A stretch of 37,872 bases of DNA from Gemmatimonadaceae bacterium (lineage in GTDB: Bacteria > Gemmatimonadota > Gemmatimonadetes > Gemmatimonadales > Gemmatimonadaceae), in NCBI GenBank assembly GCA_024710705.1, contig JANJUF010000007.1, forward strand, positions 1 through 37,872. Reading direction: 5' to 3'. Shown piece by piece: positions 1-8,632 of the stretch. A program made the translations under genes and the position numbers. Under the pieces are notes generated by a model. It saw only the letters and a list, made by a program, of their open reading frames with translations. It was not told the DNA's origin and searched no databases. Each line of letters starts with the position of its first letter. Within the stretch, counting starts at the first letter, position 1.

Positions 1-558
1 CCCCGCGATGTACTCCTCGATCAGCAACTCGGGGTACTCGCCCTGCACCCGCTCCACCTGCAGGCGCAGCGCCGCCGCATCGGCCACGCAGGACATCTCG
101 TCCACGCCGAGCGAATCGCCCGCCTTGGCCGGCTTCACGAAGAGCGGATACCGCAGCCCCGCCCGCGTCACCGCCGCCAACGCATCCTCACCCGGCAGCA
201 CCACCACGTGCCGCGGTGTCGCCACGCCCGCCGAGTGCGCCACGTACTTCATCAGCGGCTTGGGCGGATCGTACAGCAGCGGCGTGGGCCCCGTGTACGG
301 CAGGTCCAGCAACTCCAGCGCGTGGATCACATCCACGCTCGGCACATCCCACTCGAGATATCCCTCGCAGAGGTTCACGAAGATGTCGAACCCCTGCGTG
401 CTCAGCGCCTGCAGTTGCTTGAACGTCGTGAGCTTGTGCAGTGCCTCGTGGTGGACGCTGTGCCCCGGCGCCAGCGGGGCGAGGTCACGTGGCGGATCGT
501 AGTGCCGATAATCCACCGTGGAGGTGGAGTAGTCGGGTTGGAGGACGCAGATCCTCAC
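1..558 (-). CDS. ATP-grasp ligase, D-Ala-D-Ala ligase-like (partial, runs off left edge)
   Basis: Only the first 186 codons are present; the 3' end lies outside the window. The start is GTG at 558, overlapping the TGA of the upstream gene as GTGA, so the two are translationally coupled. The peptide begins VRICVLQPDYSTSTVDY and has a Ddl-like pre-ATP-grasp domain with FVNLCEGY and LPYTGPTP, then the first ATP-grasp strand, YPLFVKPAKAGDSLGVDE, whose Lys should bind ATP. It ends at LLIEEYIAG, before the metal-binding half. The family makes amide or peptide bonds through an acyl phosphate. The substrate cannot be read from the sequence. No murein-synthesis genes are nearby, so it is not clearly the housekeeping Ddl. 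Confidence 0.82.
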   Translation of the reverse strand, partial: MRICVLQPDYSTSTVDYRHYDPPRDLAPLAPGHSVHHEALHKLTTFKQLQALSTQGFDIFVNLCEGYLEWDVPSVDVIHALELLDLPYTGPTPLLYDPPKPLMKYVAHSAGVATPRHVVVLPGEDALAAVTRAGLRYPLFVKPAKAGDSLGVDEMSCVADAAALRLQVERVQGEYPELLIEEYIAG

Positions 559-1694
559 GCGGCGCGGCGAGCGGCCACGCGCACGCGCTGACGCGCCGCC
601 GCGAGGATCGCCGCCACGGCGTGCGCAAAGGGGCGCCGCGCAAAGCGCAGGATCGCCCCGATCGAGGTGTGCACTTCGTCCTCCGAGAGCCCGCACTGGG
701 CGTTCACCTCGAGCACGGCCAACGCACCGGTGGCCTCATCCTGTCGCAGGTCAATGCGCCCATAGCCGCGCCCGCCCACCGCCGCGTACGCCGCCCAGCT
801 CACCTCGCGGATCCGCGCCGCCTCGTCCCGCCGCACCGGACCGTAGCGCCACAGGTCCTCATCGGCCGAGCCACCCACGGGCTGCTCCGTCTCGTACATC
901 CCCCACAGGCGATCGAACGAGAGAAAGCGCTCCTCGGCCGGCAGCTTGGGATTGAAGCTCCGCTCCACCGGCGGATATACGAGCCGCCGCGAGGGCGCAT
1001 CGTGGTTGCCCACGATGAACGTCGTGAACTCGCGCCCCATCACGAAACGCTCGGCGATCACGCCGGCCGAGGTGAGGTCCCAGCCGTGGTAGCCCATGCG
1101 CAGCCGCTCCATCTGCTCCTTCAACTCGGCTGGCGTACGCACCACCGACTTGGTGGTCACGCCCATGCTGCCCGCCGAGACGGCCGGCTTGAGGATCAAC
1201 GGACCGCCGAGCCGCGCGAAGAGCTGCGCCGCATTGCGCGCGTTGGTGGGGACGACCTCCCAGGGCGCGGTCGGCACGCTGGCGGCGTCGAAGGCCCGCT
1301 TCATGTCAATCTTCGACGTGGTGCCGTCGAAGAAGGGGACGTCGGACCCGGTGTAGCGCAGCCCGTGCCGTTCCAGGCAGCGGATCACCGACAGGCCCGG
1401 CACACCATTGGCCTCGTCGCCGTCGCAGAGATTGAACACGGTGACGTCGTGCCGCTCGGCCGAGCGCGCGATGCGCGCGATGACGGCTTCGTGGTCGGCG
1501 AGGGTCACCCGCTGCCAGCGCCACGGCACATCGAGCGTCGCGAATGCCCGGCGGAACTCGGCGCGGCTCTGCGTGAAATCGCAGTACCACGCGAGATTCT
1601 CGTCGCTCGTCTCGAGGTGGGGCACGAGCACCCACACGAGCGCCGTGCGCGTGTGGGAAGGTCGCGGCGCCCGGACGCGCGCGACGGAACTCAT
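555..1694 (-). CDS. ATP-grasp ligase, D-Ala-D-Ala ligase-like
   Basis: A 379-aa ATP-grasp protein of usual family length. Visible motifs are FNLCDGDEANGVPG and LRYTGSD in the N-terminal domain, GGPLILKPAVSAGSMGVTT (nucleotide-binding loop), and LAVLEVNAQCGLSEDEVHTS (metal-binding Glu/Asn) near the C terminus. It shares NLC(D/E)G and YTG motifs with the next gene, so the pair look like diverged paralogues. I chose ATG 1694 because earlier in-frame starts overlap the MATE gene and because a CGTATT hexamer lies 6 nt upstream, with no Shine-Dalgarno, as seen for several genes here. Likely a soluble cytoplasmic ligase; substrate unknown. Confidence 0.85.
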   Translation of the reverse strand: MSSVARVRAPRPSHTRTALVWVLVPHLETSDENLAWYCDFTQSRAEFRRAFATLDVPWRWQRVTLADHEAVIARIARSAERHDVTVFNLCDGDEANGVPGLSVIRCLERHGLRYTGSDVPFFDGTTSKIDMKRAFDAASVPTAPWEVVPTNARNAAQLFARLGGPLILKPAVSAGSMGVTTKSVVRTPAELKEQMERLRMGYHGWDLTSAGVIAERFVMGREFTTFIVGNHDAPSRRLVYPPVERSFNPKLPAEERFLSFDRLWGMYETEQPVGGSADEDLWRYGPVRRDEAARIREVSWAAYAAVGGRGYGRIDLRQDEATGALAVLEVNAQCGLSEDEVHTSIGAILRFARRPFAHAVAAILAAARQRVRVAARRAA

Positions 1695-1773
1695 CGCCGG
1701 AATACGAAGAGCATGCACCGGGAAGATAGTACGACTTGGGCGCAAGGGACATACACCCCCGCGCGGCCTGCCT

Positions 1774-3177
1774 TCAGGCGACGGGCGCCGTCTTGATCTG
1801 GATGCTGCGCCAGGCCCCGGCACGGAACCGCCACACGCTCAACAGGCAGCGCGTCACGTGCCCCAGCACGATGGCCCGCCAGATGTCGGCCGGCTCCAGC
1901 GGACGGATCCCCTGCAGGACGGTCAGGATGCCCAAGGGCACGACGATCTGCGAGGCGATCGAGATGTACAGCGGACCCTTGGTGTCGCCCGTGCCCTGCA
2001 GACCACCCGTATAGGTGAGCGCCACCGCAATGAAGATCCCGCTCACGGCCAGCCAGCCCAGCAGCTCGGTGCCCAGCGAGAGCACCAGCGCGTCGTCCAT
2101 ACCGAAAAGCCCAAGCAGGAACTCCGGCACGGAGAGGAAGAGCGTCCCCACCACGATGGCAATGCCCACGCCGTAGGTGGCGGCAATGCGCACCGCTGCA
2201 GCCGTGCGTTCCGGCTTGCCGGCCCCGAGGTTCTGCCCGGCCACGGCGGCGGCGGCGCCCATCAACCCCACCGAGGTCCAGGTGATCATCGAGAACAGTT
2301 CGGTGTATCCCACCGCGTACGCCGCCTGCGCCTCGGCGCTACGCGCCAAGCCGCCGATGTACCGGAGAAGAATCACCCCGGCGACGTTCATGGCGATTCC
2401 CTGTAGCCCAGCCGGCAGCCCGAAGCGGAACAGTTCCTTGATGGTCACTAGGTCGAGCGTGCGCGACATCCCGCGCGGCCACTGCACCACCAGCCGCCCG
2501 CTCAGCAAGAGCCAAAGCCCCACGCCGCTCACGGTCAGGCCGGCGATAAGCGTTCCTACCGCAGCCCCCGCCACACCCATGGCCGGAATCGGCCCCACGC
2601 CCGGGATCAGGATCATGTTGAGCGTGATGTTGAGCACGGTCATGGCCACGCCGAGCCGTAGCGGCGTCTGCGCATCCCCGGCCGACCGCAGGGCGCCGCC
2701 GAGGAGAAAGAAGAGCAGCATCCCGATGTTGCCCACCAGCATGATGCGCAGGTAGGTCAGCGCCTCGGCCTGCACCGCCGGCGCCGCGTTCACCAGGTCC
2801 AGCAGGTACGGCGCCAGGAACCACCCCGCCGGCGCGAGAATCAGCGAGGAGAGGATGATCGTGGCCATGAAGGCCTGGTACACGGTGTGGTTCACGCGCG
2901 CCGAGTCGTTGGCGCCGGCGAAGCGCGCCACCAGCACGCCCATGCCCGTGTAAAGCGACATCACGAATACGATCACGACGATGAAGATCTGCAGGGACAC
3001 GCCGATGGCCGCGTTGCCCGTGAAGCCCACGTAATGGCCGATCATGGCGTGGTCCACCACGCCCTGCAGCCCACCGAACACGTTCTGCAGCACGGTGGGC
3101 CAGGCGAGCTTCCAGACCGCCCCGGAGATGGGGCCCTCGACGATCGAGCGGTCGAATGACTTGGGGGCGTTGGCCAT
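1774..3177 (-). CDS. MATE family multidrug/toxin exporter
   Basis: A 467-aa polytopic inner-membrane protein, the usual size for MATE exporters, with about 12 hydrophobic segments in two halves. Typical features are the N-terminal LAWPTVLQNVFGGLQGVVDHAMIG, the interdomain region with LFRFGLPAGLQGIAMNVAG, and GLQGTGDTKGPLY in the second half. The family exports organic cations or other small molecules using a Na+ or H+ gradient; the substrate cannot be inferred. ATG 3177 lies 6 nt after the FKBP stop, so it is probably in the glnA-FKBP transcript. The next gene follows after 79 nt and has its own -10-like box. Confidence 0.92.
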   Translation of the reverse strand: MANAPKSFDRSIVEGPISGAVWKLAWPTVLQNVFGGLQGVVDHAMIGHYVGFTGNAAIGVSLQIFIVVIVFVMSLYTGMGVLVARFAGANDSARVNHTVYQAFMATIILSSLILAPAGWFLAPYLLDLVNAAPAVQAEALTYLRIMLVGNIGMLLFFLLGGALRSAGDAQTPLRLGVAMTVLNITLNMILIPGVGPIPAMGVAGAAVGTLIAGLTVSGVGLWLLLSGRLVVQWPRGMSRTLDLVTIKELFRFGLPAGLQGIAMNVAGVILLRYIGGLARSAEAQAAYAVGYTELFSMITWTSVGLMGAAAAVAGQNLGAGKPERTAAAVRIAATYGVGIAIVVGTLFLSVPEFLLGLFGMDDALVLSLGTELLGWLAVSGIFIAVALTYTGGLQGTGDTKGPLYISIASQIVVPLGILTVLQGIRPLEPADIWRAIVLGHVTRCLLSVWRFRAGAWRSIQIKTAPVA

Positions 3178-3183
3178 GGTGCG

Positions 3184-3645
3184 CTACTCTACGCGCTCGA
3201 GCCGCATCACGATGACCAACACCGCGTTCCCCGGCACGGGCCCCGAGCCGCGTGCGCCGTAGCCCAGCCGCGGCGGCACCACCAGCTGCCGCGCCCCGCC
3301 CACCCGCATGTCACGCACGGCGGCGTCGAAGGCGGGAATCATCGAGCGGTCGCCCACCCGGAAGCGCAACGGCGACTGCGGCGTGGCTTGGTCCACCGCA
3401 CGCCCGTCGGCCAGGCGCACCACGTACGACACCTGCACCACCCGACCCGGGTCCCCAGCGGCGCCGCTGCCCTCCGCCAACTCACGGTAGTAGAAGCCGC
3501 GCTCGTGCAGCGTCATGCGCTCGAGCTGCACATCGGCCTCGGCGCCAAAGGTCGTGCGCTGCACGAGGTCGTCGCTGCCGCCGCGCGGTGCGCCGGCACA
3601 GCCGACCACGAGCGCCATCGCGAACAACCATGGGACGGCGCGCAT
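3184..3645 (-). CDS. FKBP-type peptidyl-prolyl isomerase, lipoprotein
   Basis: A 153-aa protein with a short hydrophobic leader, MRAVPWLFAMALVVGCAG, ending in a lipobox-like VVGC (Cys 16), so it is probably a lipid-anchored periplasmic foldase. Residues about 60-150 form one FKBP domain: VVQVSYVVRLADGR, FRVGDRSMIPAFDAAVRDM, VGGARQLVVPPRLGYG, then VPGNAVLVIVMRLERVE, which match the family order and the GYG turn. The family speeds cis-trans isomerisation of prolyl bonds. ATG 3645 overlaps the glnA stop by one base (TGATG), favouring this start over one 63 nt upstream, which would lie inside glnA and lose the signal sequence. Confidence 0.9.
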   Translation of the reverse strand: MRAVPWLFAMALVVGCAGAPRGGSDDLVQRTTFGAEADVQLERMTLHERGFYYRELAEGSGAAGDPGRVVQVSYVVRLADGRAVDQATPQSPLRFRVGDRSMIPAFDAAVRDMRVGGARQLVVPPRLGYGARGSGPVPGNAVLVIVMRLERVE

Positions 3646-5015
3646 CAGTACTTGGCCAAGTAGCGCTCCAGCTCCCAGGCCGACACCTGCGAGATGTAGT
3701 CGCGCCATTCCGCCCGCTTCGCCGCCAGGAAGTGCTGCGTCACGTGCGGGCCAAGGGCCTCGCAGATCTCGGCGTCCTTCTCCAGCTCGTCGCAGGCCTC
3801 GTTGAGGTCGCGCGGCAGGTCGTCAATGCGCAGGCGGCGGCGCTCGCGATGGCTCATCTCCCAGATGTTCTCGTTCACCGGCTCGCGCGACGTGGCTTCG
3901 GTGGCGATGCCATCGAGCCCCGCCGCGAGCATCACCGCCAAGGCCAGATAGGGGTTCGCGGCCGGGTCGGGCGAGCGCAGTTCCAATCGCGTGCCGGGGC
4001 CGCGGCGTGCCGGCACCCGGATCAGCGGCGAGCGGTTGTGAATGGACCAGGCCACGTTCACCGGCGCCTCGTAGCCCTCCACCAGGCGCTTGTACGAGTT
4101 TACCAGCGGATTGGTGATGGCCGTCATCCCGCGCGCGTGCTTGAGCAGGCCGCCGAGGTAGTGGTGCGCGACCTTGGAGAGCTGGTACTCGCCCTTGGCG
4201 TCGAAGAAGACGTTCTCACCCTTCTTGAAGAGCGACTGGTGCGTGTGCATCCCACTGCCGTTCTGCCCGAACACCGGCTTGGGCATGAACGACGCCACCA
4301 GCCCGAACTGCTGGGCCACGTGCTTCACCACGAAGCGGAACGTGGCGATGTTGTCGGCGGTGGTGAGGGCGTCGGCGTAGCGGAAGTCGATCTCGTGCTG
4401 GCCGTGCGCCACTTCGTGGTGCGCCGCTTCCACCTCGAAGCCCATCTGCTCGAGCGTGGCGACGATGGCGCGGCGCGCGTCCTCGCCGCGATCCATCGGG
4501 GCGAGGTCGAAGTAGCCGCCCACGTCGTGGGTGAGCGTCGCGGCGCCGCCATCCTGCGCCGGGCGGAAGAGGAAGAACTCCGCTTCCATGCCGGCGTTCA
4601 TTACGTAGCCGAGCTTGGCGGCGCGGGCCACCTGCTGCTTGAGCACGAGGCGCGGATCGCCCGGGAATGGCTCCCCTTCCGGCTTGACCACGTCGCAGAT
4701 CACGCGGGCCACACGCTGGTTCGGATCGCCCCAGGGGAAGATGCGGAAGGTGGAGTGGTCGGGACGCAGCAGCATGTCCGACTCCTCCACACGCACGAAC
4801 CCCTCGATGCTCGAGCCATCGAAGAGGATGTCGCCGGCGAGGGCCTTGGCGAACTGCGAGGCCGGGACCTCGACGTTCTTGTTGATGCCAAGGATGTCGG
4901 TGAATTGCAGGCGCAGGAAACGCACGCCCTGCGACGCCGTGAGGTCGAGGATGTCCTGCGCGGTCGCGCCGCTCAGGTCGGCGGGGACGGAACTTGGCTT
5001 TTCTCTGGCGGCCAT
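3645..5015 (-). CDS. glnA: Glutamine synthetase, type I-alpha
   Basis: A 456-aa cytoplasmic enzyme that makes glutamine from glutamate, ammonia and ATP. Seen: FLRLQFTDILGINKNVEVP at the N terminus; FDGSSIEGFVR; the Glu-rich metal region MEAEFFLF; HHEVAHGQHEIDFRY; NGSGMHTHQSLF; and LVNSYKRLVEGYEAP. The C terminus (EICEALGPHVTQHFLAAKRAEW...QVSAWELERYLAKY) resembles the Bacillus-type enzyme. The loop carrying the adenylylated Tyr in enterobacterial enzymes is absent, so control is probably by feedback or a regulator. Two starts compete: ATG 5015, preceded at 6 nt by GATATT, and ATG 5051, preceded at 5 nt by GGAGG. I prefer 5015 because the same -10-like arrangement precedes other genes here; the alternative adds 12 residues. 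Confidence 0.95.
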   Translation of the reverse strand: MAAREKPSSVPADLSGATAQDILDLTASQGVRFLRLQFTDILGINKNVEVPASQFAKALAGDILFDGSSIEGFVRVEESDMLLRPDHSTFRIFPWGDPNQRVARVICDVVKPEGEPFPGDPRLVLKQQVARAAKLGYVMNAGMEAEFFLFRPAQDGGAATLTHDVGGYFDLAPMDRGEDARRAIVATLEQMGFEVEAAHHEVAHGQHEIDFRYADALTTADNIATFRFVVKHVAQQFGLVASFMPKPVFGQNGSGMHTHQSLFKKGENVFFDAKGEYQLSKVAHHYLGGLLKHARGMTAITNPLVNSYKRLVEGYEAPVNVAWSIHNRSPLIRVPARRGPGTRLELRSPDPAANPYLALAVMLAAGLDGIATEATSREPVNENIWEMSHRERRRLRIDDLPRDLNEACDELEKDAEICEALGPHVTQHFLAAKRAEWRDYISQVSAWELERYLAKY

Positions 5016-5083
5016 CCGGGGAATATCGAACGCGCGCGAGGGTGGCGCCATTGCCGCCTCCACGGGGCGATTAGTTTTCGCCC
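5016..5083. promoter_or_regulatory. Divergent promoter region, glnA / zinc-ribbon gene
   Basis: A 68-nt gap separates the preferred glnA start (minus) and the zinc-ribbon gene (plus). Each side has a -10-like hexamer 6 nt before the ATG: GATATT on minus at 5022-5027 and TAGTTT on plus at 5072-5077. Neither is followed by a Shine-Dalgarno, so both messages could be nearly leaderless. A GGAGG at 5057-5061 on minus could instead serve the longer glnA form. Confidence 0.5.
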
Positions 5084-5806
5084 ATGGCAAAGCACTGTGC
5101 CCAATGCGGCGTCGCACTCGGCGAACGCGGCCGATTCTGTCATCGCTGCGGCGCGCCGCGCGACGGGAGCGCGCCCACCGGCGGCTCGCCTCGTCCGGCG
5201 ATGTCGCCGCAGGCGACCAACGCCTCGGTCGTGCTGCCCTGGGTGGTGGCCGGCATCGCGCTGCTCGCGCTGGTGGCCTTCATCGTGGGGCAGCGTTTTG
5301 GCGGCCGCCCCACTGCCGCGACCGCCAGCGCGCCGAACGCCGCAGTGGGAGGGTCGGTGCGCGCACCCGACATCTCGGCGATGTCCCCGCAGGAGCGCGC
5401 GGACCGACTGTTCCAGCGCGTGATGACGTATGTCTCGTCGGGACAGAGCGACTCCGTGATGTTCTTCGCGCCGATGGCGATCCAGAGCTTCGAGGCGCTG
5501 GCCCCGCTGGACGCGCACCAGCGCTACGACCTCGGGTTGCTCGGCTTGGTGAGCAGCGACGCCGTGCTGTCGCGCGCGCAGGCGGACACGATCCTTGCGA
5601 CGCAGCCGACGCATCTGCTGGGGCTGATCCTCGCCATGCGTTCGGCGGGTCTGCAGGGCGACGCCGTAGCACGCGCAGAGTTTGCGGCGCGACTCTCGGC
5701 GGCACTCGTGAGCGAGCGCGCGAAAGGGCTTCCCGAGTACGTGGATCACGGTCCCGATATTGACGCGGCCATGCGAGAGGCGGCCGGTCGATCGCCTTCT
5801 CCATAA
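5084..5806 (+). CDS. Zinc-ribbon, single-pass membrane protein of unknown function
   Basis: A 240-aa protein. Residues 5-22 form a zinc ribbon with two CxxC pairs (HCAQCG and FCHRCG). A Ser/Pro/Gly linker leads to one transmembrane helix at about residues 48-68 (SVVLPWVVAGIALLALVAFI). The remaining 160 residues are predicted outside the membrane and look mostly helical, perhaps TPR-like (LFQRVMTYVSSGQSDSVMFF, SFEALAPLDAHQRYDLGLL). This architecture resembles many zinc-ribbon plus TM plus tail proteins with no assigned role. It is divergent from glnA. The start has a TAGTTT hexamer 6 nt upstream and no Shine-Dalgarno. Confidence 0.75.
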   Translation: MAKHCAQCGVALGERGRFCHRCGAPRDGSAPTGGSPRPAMSPQATNASVVLPWVVAGIALLALVAFIVGQRFGGRPTAATASAPNAAVGGSVRAPDISAMSPQERADRLFQRVMTYVSSGQSDSVMFFAPMAIQSFEALAPLDAHQRYDLGLLGLVSSDAVLSRAQADTILATQPTHLLGLILAMRSAGLQGDAVARAEFAARLSAALVSERAKGLPEYVDHGPDIDAAMREAAGRSPSP

Positions 5807-6081
5807 TAGTTCGATTTTTAAAGCCACTATAGCGCCAGTCACAGATATGTATAGCGACACAACATCGCAGAATCACGTGTAGCTGTCCTTTCATCTTACT
5901 GCCGCGAATCCGCGCTAACTTCCTCCGAAAAGCCGCCGCGAGGTTCCTCTCCCGATTCTCCTTTTCATCCCTCGGTAGAGTTCCCCGCTTCCCCTCGCTG
6001 CTCGTCTCCTCGCATCCATCGGCGTGGATTTCGCGGCGTCCAGTGCACATCTTCTCCCTACCTATTGGGAGGCCCCCCCGC
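5807..6081. promoter_or_regulatory. AT-rich then pyrimidine-rich leader before the response regulator
   Basis: This 275-nt gap is the most AT-rich stretch in the left part of the window (5807-5880). It carries TATAGCG twice, at 5828-5834 and 5850-5856, exactly 22 nt apart (about two helical turns). These could be regulator half-sites or alternative -10 boxes. From about 5880 to 6020 the plus strand is strongly pyrimidine-rich, which would make a long, weakly structured 5' leader. I see no small gene here. Confidence 0.4.
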
Positions 6082-7197
6082 ATGACCGCGCCACGCTCCG
6101 CCACTCCAGGTCGCCTGACGACAGCCATCCGCGCCGTCGCCGAGCCGCAGGCGCGCCGCATCCTGGTGGTGGACGATGAGGAGACGATCCGCACCGCACT
6201 CGCGCGCTTCCTCCGCGCGCGCGGCTTCGACGTCACCACCGCCGACTCCGGGCGCAACGCCCTCGCCTCGCTGAACGACGAGAAGTTCGTCGCCATGCTC
6301 TCCGACATCCGCATGCCGGAGATGACGGGACTCGAACTCGTGCCGCTCGCGCACGCCGTCGATCCCGACCTCGCCATCATCATGCTCACGGCGGTGAACG
6401 ACGCCCCGACGGCCACCGAGGCCCTCGCGCAAGGCGCGATGGATTACCTCATGAAGCCGGTTGAGCTCGGCGACCTCGCCACCGCGCTCGAGCGCGCGCT
6501 GCACAAGCGCGCCCTGGCCATCGAACAGCGCAAGGTCGAACGCCTGATCCGCGAGGAAGTCGCCGCCCAGACGGAGGAGCTGCAGAACGAGCGCCGTGCC
6601 CTCCACTCGATGGTCGTGGAGACGGTGCAGGCGCTCGTGCGGGCGCAGGAGGCCAAGGATCCCTTCCTCCGCGGCCACTCCGACCGCGTGGCCGACCTCG
6701 CCGCCTCCATCGCCTCCACGCTTGGGCTGGCCGACGACGAGATTGACATCATGCGCATCGCCGCGCACGTGATGGACGTGGGCAAGATCGGCATCCGCGA
6801 ATCGGTGCTGAACAAGCCGGGCGCGCTCACGGCCGAGGAGTTCGAGCACGTGAAGAGCCACGTGACGATGAGTGTCGAGATCCTCTCGGCCATCAAGCCG
6901 CTGGCCCGCGCCCTCGATCCGGTGCGCCACCACCACGAGCACTTCGACGGCAGCGGATATCCCGCTGGGCTGGCGGGCGAAACGATCTCCCTCGGCGGCC
7001 GCATCCTCGCCGCCGCCGACACCTACGACGCGCTGACGTCCAAGCGCGCTTGGCGCGAGCCGATGTCGCCCCCTGAGGCGGTGGCCTTCCTCGAAGCACG
7101 CAGCGGCTCGCTGCTCGATCCGAAGGTCTTCGCGGCCCTCCGCGCGGTGGTGACCCGCCGGAAGACGCTGCAGTTCCTCGATCCCTCGGCCGGCTGA
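6082..7197 (+). CDS. Response regulator with HD-GYP-like output domain (HD motif altered)
   Basis: A 371-aa cytoplasmic regulator. Residues 26-143 form a receiver: acidic pocket VVDDEE (31-34), phospho-acceptor Asp 75 in LSDIRMPE, LTAV (102-105) and Lys 125 in YLMKPVE. A helical linker (about 140-185) leads to an HD-GYP-like domain with HSDRV, AAHVMDVGKIGI, VKSH, VRHHHEHFDGSGYPAGL and ADTYDALTSKRAWR. HD-GYP enzymes break down cyclic di-GMP, but the usual His-Asp pair reads Met231-Asp232, removing a metal ligand. GYP (292-294) is kept. ATG 6082 is preferred over GTG 6043 because GGGAGG lies 9 nt upstream. No histidine kinase is adjacent; the efflux operon starts 58 nt downstream. Confidence 0.9.
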   Translation: MTAPRSATPGRLTTAIRAVAEPQARRILVVDDEETIRTALARFLRARGFDVTTADSGRNALASLNDEKFVAMLSDIRMPEMTGLELVPLAHAVDPDLAIIMLTAVNDAPTATEALAQGAMDYLMKPVELGDLATALERALHKRALAIEQRKVERLIREEVAAQTEELQNERRALHSMVVETVQALVRAQEAKDPFLRGHSDRVADLAASIASTLGLADDEIDIMRIAAHVMDVGKIGIRESVLNKPGALTAEEFEHVKSHVTMSVEILSAIKPLARALDPVRHHHEHFDGSGYPAGLAGETISLGGRILAAADTYDALTSKRAWREPMSPPEAVAFLEARSGSLLDPKVFAALRAVVTRRKTLQFLDPSAG

Positions 7198-7255
7198 CGT
7201 CCCTGGCGCCGCGGCGCGGGTGAACGTCACGCCCCCAGTGGGCGTTAATCCCCTG

Positions 7256-8632
7256 ATGCCTCCGCTCCGCGCCCTCTCCCGTTGGCTGGCGGCCGCCGCG
7301 TTCCTCGGCGCCGCCTCCCTCCCGGCCCAATCGGCCGATACGCTCCGCCTCACGCTCGAGGAGGCGGTCACGCGCATGCTGCGCACGTCCGACGAGGCGC
7401 GCATCGCCGATGCGCAGGTCGCCGTGGCGGATGCACAGGTGCTGGCCGCGCGCGCGGCCGGCCTGCCACAGTTGCGACTCAACTCGAGTTACTCACAGGT
7501 GCTGCGCAACGCCCGCGCCGACATCGTCGGTGCCGTCTTCGGCCAGCGCTACACCTACAACACCAACCTCCAGGTCCAGCAGTCGCTGTTCCAGGGTGGG
7601 CGCATCGTCGCCGCCTCGCAGGCCGCGGCGCGGGTGGAGCGCGCCGCGCTCGCGACCCGCGACGAGGCCCGTGCGCAACTCGCGGTGGATGCCCAGCGGG
7701 TCTATCTGGACGTGCTCTTCACGGCCCGCCTCGCCGCGATCCAGCAGCAGAACCTCGGCATCGCCGACGCTCGCCTGGAACAGGTGGAACAGCTCGAACG
7801 CGCCGGGCGCGCCTCACGCTACGACGTGGTCCGCGCGCGCGTCGAACGCGCCAACCTGGAACCCCTCGCGCTGCAGGCGGAGAGCCAGCGTGTGCTCGCC
7901 GAGCTCGAGTTGAAGCGACTGCTCGATCTTCCCATCGAGCGCCCGCTGCAGCTCACCACCGAACTCGATGCCGTGCGCATCCGCACGCTGGCCGAAGCCG
8001 CCCTTGCCGAGCGACGCCCGGCCGGTGTGCGCGGCACCGTGCGCGCGGCGCAGGCCACCGCCAGCGCCCGCGATGCCGGCGTGAAGGTCGCCCGGGCCGA
8101 CCTGCTGCCGACCTTCAACGCGGCCTTCACCACCGGCTACCTCGCCCTGCCGCGATTCAACGGGCTCCCCACGGAGTTCGACCAACCCGACGGCTGGTAC
8201 GCCGACCGCAACTTCGCCTTTTTCTTCAGCTGGCCGCTCTTCGATGGGCTCCGCGCCAAGGGAAACATCGACCTTGCGCAGGCCCAGGCGCAGCTGGCCG
8301 ACCTCGACGTGCGCCGCGTGCGCGAGCAGGCGGTGGTGGACATCGAGCGTGCCCGCGCCGAACTCGTGCGCGCGCAGGCCGTGGTCGCCGCGCGCGAGAC
8401 CACCGTGCGCGAAGCCGAGGAAGCCTTCGAGCTCGCCACGCTCCGCGTGGCCCGCGGCGTTGGCACGCAGCTTGAACTCTCCGACGCCCAGTTAGCATTG
8501 CTCACGGCGCGCTCGACCGACGCGCGCGCCCTCTTCGATCTCTATCTCGCGGTGGCCGAGCTCGCGCGCGTTCGCGCCGAGCCCATCCCCCTCCCTGACG
8601 GGACCACCGTGCCCACTCGCCCCTTCCGTTGA
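7256..8632 (+). CDS. TolC-family outer-membrane efflux protein
   Basis: A 458-aa outer-membrane channel subunit. The N terminus MPPLRALSRWLAAAAFLGAA with SLPAQS is a clear signal peptide. The mature part has two similar halves rich in Ala, Glu, Arg and Gln with long coiled-coil stretches (LTLEEAVTRMLRTSDEARIADAQ; later LEEAV-like repeats and VDIERARAELVRAQAVVAARE), as in OEP repeats. It would form the trimeric exit duct for the adaptor and pump encoded downstream. ATG 7256 is chosen over GTG 7220 because it gives a proper signal peptide and has GTTAAT 6 nt upstream. Its TGA overlaps the next ATG by one base. Confidence 0.93.
   Translation: MPPLRALSRWLAAAAFLGAASLPAQSADTLRLTLEEAVTRMLRTSDEARIADAQVAVADAQVLAARAAGLPQLRLNSSYSQVLRNARADIVGAVFGQRYTYNTNLQVQQSLFQGGRIVAASQAAARVERAALATRDEARAQLAVDAQRVYLDVLFTARLAAIQQQNLGIADARLEQVEQLERAGRASRYDVVRARVERANLEPLALQAESQRVLAELELKRLLDLPIERPLQLTTELDAVRIRTLAEAALAERRPAGVRGTVRAAQATASARDAGVKVARADLLPTFNAAFTTGYLALPRFNGLPTEFDQPDGWYADRNFAFFFSWPLFDGLRAKGNIDLAQAQAQLADLDVRRVREQAVVDIERARAELVRAQAVVAARETTVREAEEAFELATLRVARGVGTQLELSDAQLALLTARSTDARALFDLYLAVAELARVRAEPIPLPDGTTVPTRPFR

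Noticed and set aside
441-1796. A 451-codon open frame on plus opposite the ATP-grasp genes
   Set aside because: Antisense to two genes with clear ATP-grasp motifs.
3252-5423. A 723-codon open frame on plus opposite FKBP and glnA
   Set aside because: Antisense shadow of glnA; composition is Arg/His/Leu-rich and no motif is visible.
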